From 20CM-2-65-7 sp963830455 (GTDB lineage Bacteria > Gemmatimonadota > Gemmatimonadetes > Gemmatimonadales > GWC2-71-9), in NCBI GenBank assembly GCA_963830455.1, contig CAWHMT010000007.1, forward strand, positions 1-64,000: a stretch of 64,000 nt of DNA. Direction: 5' to 3'. Positions 48,586 to 59,785 of the stretch are shown here, piece by piece; positions within the stretch are counted from its first letter, which is position 1, and every line of letters begins with the position of its first letter. Position numbers and translations under genes: made by a program. Below the pieces are notes generated by a model. The model was not told the DNA's origin. It searched no databases and saw nothing but the letters and a program-made list of their open reading frames with translations.

Positions 48586-49194
48586 ATGCTGTTCGTGCTC
48601 GACAACTACGACTCGTTTACGTACAACCTCGTCCAGTATCTCGGTGAGCTGGGCGAGGAGCCTGTCGTGTACCGCAACGACGCACTCAGCGTCGCCGACG
48701 TCGAGGCGCTGAAGCCGACGGCGGTCGTGCTGTCCCCGGGCCCCAAGACTCCATCCCAAGCCGGCATTCTGGTGCCCCTGGTCCGCGCGCTCGCCGGCCA
48801 GGTCCCGATTCTGGGAGTCTGTCTGGGCCATCAGGCGATCGGCGAGGCGTTCGGCGGGAAGATCATTCGCGCCGACCGGCTGATGCACGGCAAGACCTGC
48901 CCGATCGTGCATGCCGAGGACGAACTGTTTGACGGCATTCCGAGTCCGTTCACCGCAATGCGCTACCATTCGTTAGTGGTTGATCCAGCGTCGCTGCCCC
49001 CCGCGCTCGTAGTCACGGCGATGAGCGCCGATCGTCAAGGCACGGGAGACCCGTCCGAGATCATGGCCATGAAGCATCGCGATCATCCGACCTACGGCGT
49101 GCAGTTTCATCCCGAGTCCATCGGGACGGAGCACGGGAAGCGCATTCTGGAGAACTTCCTCCGCGTCGTAAGGTCGCCTGGTGCACTGACGTAG
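48586..49194 (+). CDS. trpG/pabA: Glutamine amidotransferase of anthranilate/aminodeoxychorismate synthase
   Basis: 202 residues, ATG 48586. LDNYDSFTYNLVQYLGELG, SPGPKTPSQAG, GVCLGHQAIGEAFGG (catalytic Cys) and YGVQFHPESIGTEHG (His, Glu) make this a class I glutaminase of the TrpG/PabA type supplying ammonia for anthranilate or aminodeoxychorismate. No trpE or pabB nearby, so it may serve both. Confidence 0.95.
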   Translation: MLFVLDNYDSFTYNLVQYLGELGEEPVVYRNDALSVADVEALKPTAVVLSPGPKTPSQAGILVPLVRALAGQVPILGVCLGHQAIGEAFGGKIIRADRLMHGKTCPIVHAEDELFDGIPSPFTAMRYHSLVVDPASLPPALVVTAMSADRQGTGDPSEIMAMKHRDHPTYGVQFHPESIGTEHGKRILENFLRVVRSPGALT

Positions 49195-49236
49195 CCTCGG
49201 GCTAGACTCCACGGCACAGATTTTGTATGTTCCCCC

Positions 49237-49982
49237 GTGCCCGTCCTTGGCGTGATTCCTGCACGGCTGGGCTCGACCCGGCTCCCCCGCAAGCCACTCC
49301 TGCCGCTCGGTGGCGAACCCCTCATCGCCTTCGTCACTCGCCGTATCGCCGATCTCGGCATTTGCGACCGGCTGGTCGTGGCGACGGATGCGCGTGAGAT
49401 CGCCATGGCGGTCAGCGACGCGGGGTTCGAAGCCGTCATGACGTCGCCCGATCACACCTCGGGCACCGAGCGAGTGGCGGAAGTCATTGCCAAGTCGGCA
49501 TTTAGCAACTTCAACTTCATTCTCAACGTGCAGGGCGACGAGCCGTTCGTAGCGGCCGCGGCGGTGCGAGGTGCGCTCGCGTGCCTCGAGCGTGGCGATC
49601 CGCTCGGCACAGCGGCGGGCTCGCTCGATCCGGCGTTGGTCAACGATCCGAGCCGCGTGAAGGTCGTGGTGGATACCCGGGGGCGTGCGGTCTACTTCTC
49701 GCGCGCGCCGATTCCGTTCGATCGCGATGGCACCGGTACGGTCGTCTACCACCAGCACGTCGGCGTGTACGCGTACACGCGCGACGCCTTGGGGCGCTGG
49801 GTGCGACTCCCGCCGGTACCTGAGGAGCAGTGGGAACGGCTCGAGCAGCTGCGGCCACTGCTGCATGGCATTCCGATGGGCGTGACGTTGTTTGACGGTG
49901 CGGCGGCGCCAGGCATCGACACACCGGCCGACTTGAAGTGGGCGGAAGCGGAGATCACGCGACAACTGGGAGGGGTCAGTCC

Positions 49983-49986
<4 letters not shown>
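49237..49986 (+). CDS. kdsB: 3-deoxy-manno-octulosonate cytidylyltransferase
   Basis: 249 residues from GTG 49237. VIPARLGSTRLPRKPLLPLGGEPLI, VATDAREIA, SPDHTSGTERVAEV and NVQGDEPF are signature stretches. Activates Kdo with CTP for lipid A-core synthesis. First gene of an overlapping run; its stop overlaps the pyrG start. Confidence 0.96.
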
Positions 49987-51634
<1,648 letters not shown>

Positions 51635-51638
<4 letters not shown>

Positions 51639-52453
51639 CGGCGCGGTTCGCGGCGGAGAACAGCCCGTTTCTCATCGCGGGCCCGTGCGTAGTCGAATCG
51701 GATGAACTCAACATCCGGATCGGTGAGGCGCTCGCCGAGCTGTCGGTCAAGCTCGGCATCGGCGTCATTTATAAGGCGTCCTACGACAAGGCCAATCGCT
51801 CGCGCCTGAACGCCGCGCGCGGCCCCGGGCTCGAGATGGGGCTGCGGGCACTCGAGCAGGTCCGCACCGCGACGGGGCTGCCCATCCTCACCGACGTTCA
51901 TGAACCGGGCCACGTGCCGCAGGCGGCGCGCGTGGCCGACGTGCTCCAGATCCCGGCGTTCCTCTGTCGCCAGACCGACCTGCTCGTCGCGGCCGGGAAG
52001 GCGGGGCGTCCGGTGAACATCAAAAAGGGCCAGTGGATGGCGCCGGAGGACATGCGCGGCGCGGTAGAAAAGGTGCGTGCCGGCGGCGCGCCCGAGGTCG
52101 CGGTGACGGAGCGCGGCACGTTCTTCGGCTATGGCGATCTCGTGGTCGACATGCGGAGCTTCGCGCGGCTGCGCGCCGCGTGCAACGCTCCGGTGATCTT
52201 CGACGCCACGCATTCCGTGCAGCAACCGGGGCAGGGGGCGGACGGCTCGAGCGGCGGGCAGCGCGCGTTCATTCCGCCGCTGCTGTACGCCGCGGCGGCC
52301 GCGGGTGCCGACGGCTTCTTCCTCGAAACGCATCCCGATCCGGCGCGCGCCCCTTCGGACGGGCCCAACATGGTGCCGCTCGACCAGCTCTCCAGCATCG
52401 TCGGCCTGGCGATCGACGTGTGGCAGCGGGTGCGGGAGACGGTTCGTGCGTAA
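51635..52453 (+). CDS. kdsA: 3-deoxy-8-phosphooctulonate synthase
   Basis: 272 residues, ATG 51635 (ATGA overlap with pyrG). FLIAGPCVVESDELN, YKASYDKANRSRLNAARGPGLEMGL, DVLQIPAFLCRQTDLL, NIKKGQWMAPEDM and TERGTFFGYGDLVVDMRS are diagnostic. Condenses arabinose-5-phosphate with phosphoenolpyruvate. Confidence 0.97.
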
Positions 52454-53468
52454 GCCCCCCCCCTCCGCGCGCGCCGCCCGCGCGCAAACCGGAGCCCCCC
52501 CCGACGCGCTGGTCGCGCGCGGCAAGCAGGTTCTGGCCCTCGAGGCCGCGGCCGTACAGCGGCTCGCCGACCGGCTGGGACCGGCGTTCGGCCGCGCCGT
52601 CGAGCTGCTCAAGGCGGTGAAGGGGGGGGGGCGCGTGATTGTGTCCGGCGTGGGCAAGTCGGGGCTCATTGCCCGCAAGATCGCCGCCACGCTGACTTCG
52701 ACGGGAACGCCCGCGTCGTTTCTGCATCCGGTCGATTCGTTGCATGGGGATTTGGGCAACGTGAGCGAGAAGGATGTGGCGATCCTGCTCTCCAAGAGTG
52801 GCGCATCGGACGAGCTGTTCGGCCTCGTCGCGCAGCTGCAGCGTTTCCGCGTACCCATGATCGCGCTCACGGGGGACCTGTCGTCGCCGCTCGCCCGCTA
52901 CGCCGACGTCGTGCTCGATGCGTCCGTCACCGAGGAAGCGTGTCCGGACACGCTCGCGCCGACGGCGAGCACGACCGTCGCGCTCGCCCTCGGCGATGCG
53001 CTGGCGGTGACCTTGTTCAAGGAGAAGGAGTTCGGCCGCGACGATTTCGCCGCGCTGCATCCCGGCGGGGCGCTGGGCCGCAAGCTCGTGCTGCGCGTGG
53101 GCGACGTCATGCTGAAGGACGACGTGCCGACCCTCACCCCCGAGCGTACGATGCGCGAATGCGTCGTCCTGCTCGCCCAGAAGCGGGGCACCGTCGTGAT
53201 CGTAGACAAGAAGAAAGGCACGCTCGCGGGCGTCGTGACCGCGGGCGACCTCACGCGCCTGATGGAACGGTCCGACGAGTTCCTCGACATCCCCGTGCGC
53301 GACGTGATGACGCGGACGCCGAAATCCACGACGGCCGACGAGCTCGGCGCGGTGGCGGTGAGCGTGATGGAACGGCATGGCATCATGGCGCTGCCGGTGA
53401 TCGACGGGCACAAGCGCGTCGTCGGAATCGTGCACCTCCATGATCTCATGAAGGCTGGGGCAGTATGA
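52446..53468 (+). CDS. kdsD: Arabinose-5-phosphate isomerase
   Basis: 340 residues from GTG 52446, overlapping kdsA by 8 bases. SIS domain (VSGVGKSGLIARKIAATLTSTGTPASFLHPVDSLHGDLG, LLSKSGASDE) followed by two CBS domains. Provides the substrate of KdsA. The start is Pro/Arg rich and codon-biased to C, so the precise N-terminus is uncertain. Confidence 0.94.
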   Translation: MRKPPPSARAARAQTGAPPDALVARGKQVLALEAAAVQRLADRLGPAFGRAVELLKAVKGGGRVIVSGVGKSGLIARKIAATLTSTGTPASFLHPVDSLHGDLGNVSEKDVAILLSKSGASDELFGLVAQLQRFRVPMIALTGDLSSPLARYADVVLDASVTEEACPDTLAPTASTTVALALGDALAVTLFKEKEFGRDDFAALHPGGALGRKLVLRVGDVMLKDDVPTLTPERTMRECVVLLAQKRGTVVIVDKKKGTLAGVVTAGDLTRLMERSDEFLDIPVRDVMTRTPKSTTADELGAVAVSVMERHGIMALPVIDGHKRVVGIVHLHDLMKAGAV

Positions 53469-54076
53469 AGAATCAAAAGGCGTCGAGCAAATGCGTCGAG
53501 CAAGACCGTCAAGCAGGACCGTTTCGGTACGGTTCTACTCGACGTCTTTGCTGGACGATCCTGTTCAACGCCTTTCTGGTTTCATGCAAGAGCGGCACGC
53601 CGGTCACGGCAACGCAAGCAGCTCTGGACAGCGCCGACCAGGTCCTCATCGGCATGAGCCACTACGTCACGGAAGCGGGTGTGCTGCGGGCGCGCGTGCG
53701 CGCCGATACGGCATTTTTTTTCTCCGGCACGCAGCGCGCCGAGCTGCGGAACGTGCACGTGACATTCTATGATGCCGCCGGCCTGCCCACCTCGACGCTC
53801 ACGTCGCGGGAAGGCACGCATCATTGGCGCACCGGCGACATGGAGGCACGGGGGAACGTCGTGGTGGTGCGCAACAAGGATGGCGGCACCATGCGCACCG
53901 AAGTGATGGAGTACAGCCAGCTGCGGAACGAGGTCAGCTCCGACCGGGACTTTGTGTTCGACGCCCCCGACCGTCATGTCGAAGGAAAAGGCTTTACGTC
54001 CGATCCCGAGTTCAGGAAGATCACCGCGAAGAGTCCGCGCGGCACGGGCGGCCAGTTCATCCTGCCCAGTCAATGA
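53465..54076 (+). CDS. lptC: LPS export protein LptC-like
   Basis: 203 residues, ATG 53465 (ATGA overlap). A short hydrophobic segment with SCKSG (about 31-41) anchors it; the body has the LptC beta-jellyroll pattern (LRARVRADTAFFFSGTQRAELRNVHVTFYDAAGLPTSTLTSREG). Bridges LptB2FG to LptA in LPS transport. Confidence 0.85.
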   Translation: MKNQKASSKCVEQDRQAGPFRYGSTRRLCWTILFNAFLVSCKSGTPVTATQAALDSADQVLIGMSHYVTEAGVLRARVRADTAFFFSGTQRAELRNVHVTFYDAAGLPTSTLTSREGTHHWRTGDMEARGNVVVVRNKDGGTMRTEVMEYSQLRNEVSSDRDFVFDAPDRHVEGKGFTSDPEFRKITAKSPRGTGGQFILPSQ

Positions 54077-55437
54077 CGCCGGTGATTGCTGTTCTGCTCG
54101 TACTGCAAGCCCAGGACACGACCGCGGGCCGGCCCTGTCGCGTCGCGGTGGACTCGATGGGCCACTACGCCGAAACGACCAACGCCGCGGGCGAAAAGGT
54201 CACGAACGGGGGCGGTGGTGTGCTCGCGCACTGTGTGGGCACCGGCACGACGATCGCCGCCGACAGCTTCGCGCACTACGCGGCCCTGGGACGCCTCGAC
54301 CTCATCGGGAGCGTGCAGATTCGCGACACCGGGTTCGCGCTCGATGCCCGGCTGGCGCGCTACTACCTGCGCGACGAACGGCTCGAGGCGCACAACAACG
54401 TGGTGGCCGTCAATCGGCTCACGGGATCGGTGCTGCGGGGCCCCAATCTCAATTACTGGCGGGCGGTCCCCGGCGTGCGCGATACGGTCATGATGTACGC
54501 CACCCAGCGTCCGACGGTCGAGTACCGGCAGCAAGCGCCCGGCGACTCGACGCAGGCGGAGCCGTACATCATCGTCTCCGACCGGCTGCGCCTCAAAGGC
54601 GACGATCGCGTGTGGGCGGGCGGGAAGGTTACGATCGACCGGAGCGACTTCGCGGCGCGGTCCGATTCGATGATGATGGACCAGACCCGCGGGTTCGGCG
54701 TACTGGTCGGCGGCACCCCGAGCGTCGAAGGCCGCGGCCGCACCGCGACCGGCGCCGCAACAAAGAACTATACCCTGGTCGGCGTGCGCATCGAGTTGGC
54801 GCTCGCGGGGCGTGACATCCGCGCGATCAAGGCGATGCGGAGCGCGCAGGCGACCGGCGCCGACTGGATCCTCACCGCCGACACGATCGACCTGCGCATC
54901 GCCGACAAGCAGCTGCAGCAGACGTTCGCCTGGGGCGATTCCCTGCGGCCGCACGCGATCTCGACGCTCTACACGATCCAGTCCGACTCGCTCGCGATCG
55001 ACTCGCCCGGCGAGGTCCTGACGGAGTCGCGCGCGTTCGGCGACGCGTTCTCCACCGCCAAGCGCGACTCGACGACGAGCGCGAACGAAACCGACTGGAT
55101 CACGGGCGATTCGCTCACGATCCGGTTCGCGCAGGAACAGGACTCGATCACCAAGGCCACGCGATCGCGGCTGCGCGAGCTCGTGTCGCGCGGCTCGGCC
55201 CGGGCGTTGACGCATCATCCGCCCGACACGCGCGATACCGTTCAGGCAAAGTTGGGACCCTCGATCAACTATTCACGCGGCAATCGGATCACGGTCGCGA
55301 TGCTGCGCGACCGCATCGAACGCGTAGTCGTCGCCGGCAAAGCCGACGGTGTGCACCTCGAGCCGCGCCCCCCCCTCCCGGTGCCGGCCGACACGACAAA
55401 ACCGGTGGCCCCGCCGCCGCCGCCGCCGATCCCATGA
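54073..55437 (+). CDS. lptA-like: OstA/LptA-like LPS transport protein
   Basis: 454 residues from ATG 54073 (overlap with lptC). Several OstA-like beta repeats (LDLIGSVQIRDTGFALDARLARYYLRDERLEAHNNVVAVN; WAGGKVTIDRSDFAARSDSMMMD), about twice the length of E. coli LptA, with a Pro-rich tail. Likely forms the periplasmic bridge for LPS. Confidence 0.85.
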   Translation: MTPVIAVLLVLQAQDTTAGRPCRVAVDSMGHYAETTNAAGEKVTNGGGGVLAHCVGTGTTIAADSFAHYAALGRLDLIGSVQIRDTGFALDARLARYYLRDERLEAHNNVVAVNRLTGSVLRGPNLNYWRAVPGVRDTVMMYATQRPTVEYRQQAPGDSTQAEPYIIVSDRLRLKGDDRVWAGGKVTIDRSDFAARSDSMMMDQTRGFGVLVGGTPSVEGRGRTATGAATKNYTLVGVRIELALAGRDIRAIKAMRSAQATGADWILTADTIDLRIADKQLQQTFAWGDSLRPHAISTLYTIQSDSLAIDSPGEVLTESRAFGDAFSTAKRDSTTSANETDWITGDSLTIRFAQEQDSITKATRSRLRELVSRGSARALTHHPPDTRDTVQAKLGPSINYSRGNRITVAMLRDRIERVVVAGKADGVHLEPRPPLPVPADTTKPVAPPPPPPIP

Positions 55438-56618
55438 GCCTCGAGCGGCTGTCCGATCTCTTCGCGGCTCGTGATTCGTCGCTCGCGCTCGCCGCGGCGG
55501 CGCTCGCGCACATTGCGGACGATCAGGGCCGCGCCACGTTCAGCGACCTCGCCGTCGCCTATCGCGAGGCGTTCCTCAAGCTGCGCGCGCACGCCAAGGG
55601 CGATGCGCAGGACACGGGCAGCCTGTCCGTGGATGAGGCGCGCTCGTATCTCGCCACCTCCGTGCTGCCGCGTCTGGCCATGCTCAAGGTGATCGTGCTG
55701 CCGATGGGGGCGCTGTGGGGCGAGGTCCCGGTGGCATTCGCGCCGGAGGTGTGGAACAGCGTGGCGCCCGATCGCGAGCAGGCGGCGCGGTATTTCCTCG
55801 GGCTCGCGGAAGCCACGATGCATTCCGGCGAGTCGGTCAGCGGCGACCATCCCGTCGTCCGCGGTGGGTCGCGGCTCGAGGCCCAGCACCTCGTGAAGGC
55901 GTACAAGGGCCGGCGGGTGGTGGACAACGTCTCGCTCGAGCTCTCCCAGGGAGAAATCGTGGGGTTGCTCGGCCCCAATGGGGCGGGGAAGACGACGTCG
56001 TTCTACATGATCACCGGACTGATTCGTCCCGACGAAGGGACGATCCTGCTCGACCACCGCAACATCACGGCGCTGCCGATGTACCAGCGCGCCCGCGCAG
56101 GGATCGGCTATCTGGCGCAGGAGCCGTCGATCTTCCGCAAGCTCAGCGTCGAGGACAACGTGATGGCGATCCTCGAGACGCTGAACATCGACGAGGACGA
56201 GCGCCGCCGGCGGCTCGAGACGCTGCTCGACGAGCTTGCCATCAAGCACCTGCGCAAGCAGAAGGCGTACCAGCTCTCGGGCGGCGAACGCCGGCGCCTC
56301 GAGATCACGCGGGCCCTCGTCACCGAGCCGAAGTTCCTGCTGCTCGACGAGCCGTTCGCCGGCGTCGACCCGATCGCGGTCAACGACATCCAGACGATCG
56401 TCGCCGGGCTGCGCCACCGCGGCATCGGCGTGCTGATCACCGACCACAACGTCGAGCAGACGCTCGACATCGTGGACCGTGCCTACATCATGTTCGAGGG
56501 GCGCGTGCAGGTCGCCGGCACGGTGCGCCAGCTCGTGTTCGACGATCGCGTCGCCTCGCTCTACCTCGGTCCCACGCTCACGACGCGCCTGCGCGCGCGC
56601 CTGTCGCCCGCCGCATGA
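55434..56618 (+). CDS. lptB: LPS export ATPase LptB with N-terminal extension
   Basis: 394 residues. Residues about 147-390 are a full LptB: GLLGPNGAGKTTSFYMITGLIRPDEG (Walker A), YLAQEPSIFRKLSVEDN (Q loop), YQLSGGERRRLEITRAL (signature), FLLLDEPFAGVDP (Walker B) and ITDHNV. The first 145 residues, mostly helical (LERLSDLFAARDSSLALAAAALAHIADDQGRATFSDLAVAYREAFLK), are absent from usual LptB and unrecognised. Confidence 0.93.
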   Translation: MSLERLSDLFAARDSSLALAAAALAHIADDQGRATFSDLAVAYREAFLKLRAHAKGDAQDTGSLSVDEARSYLATSVLPRLAMLKVIVLPMGALWGEVPVAFAPEVWNSVAPDREQAARYFLGLAEATMHSGESVSGDHPVVRGGSRLEAQHLVKAYKGRRVVDNVSLELSQGEIVGLLGPNGAGKTTSFYMITGLIRPDEGTILLDHRNITALPMYQRARAGIGYLAQEPSIFRKLSVEDNVMAILETLNIDEDERRRRLETLLDELAIKHLRKQKAYQLSGGERRRLEITRALVTEPKFLLLDEPFAGVDPIAVNDIQTIVAGLRHRGIGVLITDHNVEQTLDIVDRAYIMFEGRVQVAGTVRQLVFDDRVASLYLGPTLTTRLRARLSPAA

Positions 56619-58075
56619 AGACCGGCCTGCATCAGCACATCGGCATGCGGCAGGACCTGCGCATCAATCCGCGCCTGTATCAGGCGATGGATTTGCTCTA
56701 CATGCCGCTGCTCGATCTGGAGCAGCACCTGAAGCAGGAGCTGCTGGGCAATCCGTTCCTCGAGATGGTGGAGCCGGAAGAGGAAGTCCAGGCGACCGCC
56801 GCCCAGCAGCAGCAGAAGCCCGAGAAGGAAGCAAAGGCGGAGGACGGGCCCGACTGGGAGAACATCCTGCTGGAGGACCGCACCGAGCACGGGGTGCCGA
56901 GCGGCTCGTACAGCGACGCGCGCGAATACGTCGAGCCGGTGACCGTCGAAAGCAAGGATCTGATCGACCACCTGCGCGACCAGACGCGCATGCTCGATCT
57001 GAATCCCCGCCAGCAGCTGCTCGCGGAGGAGTTCCTCGGCAACATCGGCGAGGACGGCTACCTCCAGCACACGGTCGACGAGATCCTCAAGGGCGCGAAC
57101 CAGCTGCTCGAAGAGCACGAGGCCGAGTCCGAGCTCGAGCTGAACGTGGCGGCGTTCACGATGGCCGAGGTCGAGGAGATGCTGCGGATCACCCAGCAGC
57201 TCGACCCGCCCGGGATCGGGGCCCGCAATCTGCGCGAATGCCTCATGCTGCAGCTCGAAAGCCAGAAGCGCACCGACACGCTGGTGTACCGGCTGGTCAA
57301 GGAGGCGTTCGACGACCTGATCGCGCATCGCTGGAGCGATCTGGGCAAGCGGTTCGGGCTCGCGCCCGAGGAAGTGCAGCGCGCCGCGGACGAGCTGGCG
57401 CGCCTCGATCCGAAGCCCGGCTTGCAGTATTCCGCCGCCAACGATGCCTATATCATTCCGGACCTGATCGTCGAGAAGATCGACGACAAGTACCACGTCT
57501 TTCTGAACGACAGCGGCCTGCCGCGCCTGCGCATTTCCAGGACGTATCAGGAGATCGCGCGCGACAAGAAGAAGTACGACGGCGAGAGCAAGGAATTCAT
57601 CAACCAGCGGCTGAACAGCGCGCACTGGATGATCCAGGCGATCGAACAGCGGCGCCAGACGATGCTCAAAGTGATGAACTTCATCGTGGACCGGCAACGC
57701 GAGTTCTTCGAGAAAGGCATCGACCATTTGAAGCCGCTGACGCTGCGCGAGGTCGCCGACGTGATCAGCATGCACGAAAGCACGGTCAGCCGGGTCACCA
57801 ACGAGAAATACGTGCAGACGCCCCGTGGCTTGTTGCCGCTGAAATTCTTCTTCTCGAGCGGTCTCTCGACCACGACGGGGGAGGATGCCAGCGCGCGGTC
57901 GATCAAGTCGCAGATTCAGAAGATGGTCGACGACGAGCCGCCCAAGAATCCGCTGACGGATCAGCAGATCGTGGAGATGTTCGAGCGCAAGGGCGTCCGC
58001 ATCGCCCGCCGCACCGTCGCCAAGTATCGCGATCAGCTCGGCATTCTGCCCGCGCGCATGCGCAAGCGGTTGTGA
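56615..58075 (+). CDS. rpoN: RNA polymerase sigma-54 factor
   Basis: 486 residues, ATG 56615 (ATGA overlap with lptB). N-terminal glutamine/leucine-rich activator region (RINPRLYQAMDLLYMPLLDLEQHLKQEL), core-binding part, HTH (TLREVADVISMHESTVSRVTNEKYVQTPRGLLPLKFFFSSG) and RpoN box ARRTVAKYR at the end. The lptB-rpoN order is common in proteobacteria too. Confidence 0.97.
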   Translation: MKTGLHQHIGMRQDLRINPRLYQAMDLLYMPLLDLEQHLKQELLGNPFLEMVEPEEEVQATAAQQQQKPEKEAKAEDGPDWENILLEDRTEHGVPSGSYSDAREYVEPVTVESKDLIDHLRDQTRMLDLNPRQQLLAEEFLGNIGEDGYLQHTVDEILKGANQLLEEHEAESELELNVAAFTMAEVEEMLRITQQLDPPGIGARNLRECLMLQLESQKRTDTLVYRLVKEAFDDLIAHRWSDLGKRFGLAPEEVQRAADELARLDPKPGLQYSAANDAYIIPDLIVEKIDDKYHVFLNDSGLPRLRISRTYQEIARDKKKYDGESKEFINQRLNSAHWMIQAIEQRRQTMLKVMNFIVDRQREFFEKGIDHLKPLTLREVADVISMHESTVSRVTNEKYVQTPRGLLPLKFFFSSGLSTTTGEDASARSIKSQIQKMVDDEPPKNPLTDQQIVEMFERKGVRIARRTVAKYRDQLGILPARMRKRL

Positions 58076-59031
58076 GCCTCGCGACCAATTCCACCCGGCC
58101 CGACGTGAGCGTGCTCGTCCCCGCCAAGGACGAGGCCGACAATCTCGCCGAATTCGTGCGGCTGACCCGCGAGGCGCTGCTGCCGCTGCCGTACGCGTGC
58201 GAGCTCGTGATCGTGGACGACGGCAGCCACGACGGCACGCCCCACATGCTCGAGGAGCTGAAGGCCAAGCATCCGTTCGTGCGGGTCGTCACACATCGGA
58301 CGCAGCGCGGCATCGCCGACGCCCTCAAGTCCGCCGCCGATGTCGCGCGCGGCCGCATCCTCGTGTTCTATCCGGCGGATCTGCAGTACATGCCCGCCGA
58401 TATCCCGTCGCTGGTCGCGCCGATCCTGGCGGGGCATGCGGACGTCGTCACCGGCACCAAGCAGGGGAAGTACGAAAAGCGGTTCGTCTCCGGGATCTAC
58501 AACGCGCTGTGCCGCTGGTTGTTCGGCGTCCGCGTCACCGACCTGAATTCGGTGAAGGCGTACCGGCGCGAGGTGATGGATGCCGTGCCGACCCGGCCCG
58601 ACTGGCACCGCTTCATGATCGTGATTGCCGCGTCTCAGGGGTTCAAGCTGGCGCAGCAACCCATCCCGCTCTATCCGCGGCGGGCCGGATCCTCCAAGTT
58701 CGGCATCGGACGCATTCCCGTGGGGGTGCTCGACTTGATGTCCGTCTGGTTCCAGCTGCGGTTCGGCCGCAAGCCGATGCTGTTCTTTGGCGTGGCCGGA
58801 GCGCTGCTCTTCCTGCTCGGGCTGGTCGTCGGTGGCATCGCCCTGTTTCTGCGCTTCGGGCCGCCGCATGTAGGGTTTCGCCCGCTGCTCGACCTCATCG
58901 TGGTGCTGGTGATCTCCGGCGTGGTGTTGTTTGGGTTCGGCTTCGTCGGGGAAATGCTCGCGGGGATGCGTGAAGAGTTGCGGACTCTCGAGCGGGAGGT
59001 GGAACGGCTTCGGTCTGGAGAGAAATCCTAG
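58072..59031 (+). CDS. Family 2 glycosyltransferase with membrane tail
   Basis: 319 residues from GTG 58072, overlapping rpoN. GT2 domain (SVLVPAKDEADNLAEFVRL, VIVDDGSHDGTPHML, YPADLQYMPADI) of the dolichol/undecaprenyl-phosphate sugar transferase type, then two C-terminal helices (about 235-260, 268-292). Probably loads a sugar on a lipid carrier. Confidence 0.9.
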   Translation: MSLATNSTRPDVSVLVPAKDEADNLAEFVRLTREALLPLPYACELVIVDDGSHDGTPHMLEELKAKHPFVRVVTHRTQRGIADALKSAADVARGRILVFYPADLQYMPADIPSLVAPILAGHADVVTGTKQGKYEKRFVSGIYNALCRWLFGVRVTDLNSVKAYRREVMDAVPTRPDWHRFMIVIAASQGFKLAQQPIPLYPRRAGSSKFGIGRIPVGVLDLMSVWFQLRFGRKPMLFFGVAGALLFLLGLVVGGIALFLRFGPPHVGFRPLLDLIVVLVISGVVLFGFGFVGEMLAGMREELRTLEREVERLRSGEKS

Positions 59032-59062
59032 ACTTCATTCGGTAGCGGATTATCGTTCGGCC

Positions 59063-59785
59063 ATGCCGAGCGCCGAAGACGTCAAAACCTGGTACAACCA
59101 ACACTACGCCGCAAAGGGATTGCAGAGCATGCGTCCCGCCGCGGCGTATCCTGTTTTCCTCGACCTCCTCGCCGCCAAGCCCGGCACGCGTCTGCTCGAC
59201 GTCAGCTGCGGCACCGGCGCACTGCTCGCGGCGGCGCGCGCGCGCGGGATCGAAGCCGTCGGCGTCGATCTCTCCGATGAAGCCATCAAGCTCGCGAAAC
59301 AGGCCGCCCCCAATGCAGAACTCGTCGTGGGAACAGGGGAGGCGCTCACGTTTCGCGACGGTTCGTTCGACTACGTCACCTGTCTCGGGTCACTCGAGCA
59401 CTTCCTCGATATGGGCCGGGGTCTCGAAGAGATGAAACGCGTCGCCAAGCCGGGCGGCCGGTTCTGCATCATGGTCCCCAACGAAGACTTCATCGGCTGG
59501 AAGGTGACGGGCCATCAGGGGACGGCACAACAGGACATCAACGAGCATCTACTACCGCTCTCGGCCTGGCGCCGGCTGTTCGCGCAGCACGGTTTGTCGG
59601 TGCGACGCGTCGTCCCGGATCGCTGGCACGCCATGCGCTGGCGTGCTACCGGGACAGACGGGGGCTTGTGGCGATTTCTTACCGGGCCGGTGCTCGAGGC
59701 GGCGTGGCGCCTGATTCCGCTTGCCTGGCAGTATCAGTTCGTGTTCGTGCTAGACCGCGATACACGGCGTCCCACTTCGCCATAA
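59063..59785 (+). CDS. SAM-dependent methyltransferase
   Basis: 240 residues from ATG 59063. LLDVSCGTGALLAAARARGIEAVGVDLSDEAI (motif I) and FDYVTCLGSLEHF (motif II) are class I methyltransferase elements. Its last 107 bases overlap the end of the glycosyltransferase on the other strand. Confidence 0.9.
   Translation: MPSAEDVKTWYNQHYAAKGLQSMRPAAAYPVFLDLLAAKPGTRLLDVSCGTGALLAAARARGIEAVGVDLSDEAIKLAKQAAPNAELVVGTGEALTFRDGSFDYVTCLGSLEHFLDMGRGLEEMKRVAKPGGRFCIMVPNEDFIGWKVTGHQGTAQQDINEHLLPLSAWRRLFAQHGLSVRRVVPDRWHAMRWRATGTDGGLWRFLTGPVLEAAWRLIPLAWQYQFVFVLDRDTRRPTSP

Noticed and set aside
53824..54070. Extension of the LptA-like gene back to 53824
   Set aside because: Overlaps lptC; ATG 54073 overlaps the lptC stop as in the rest of the run.
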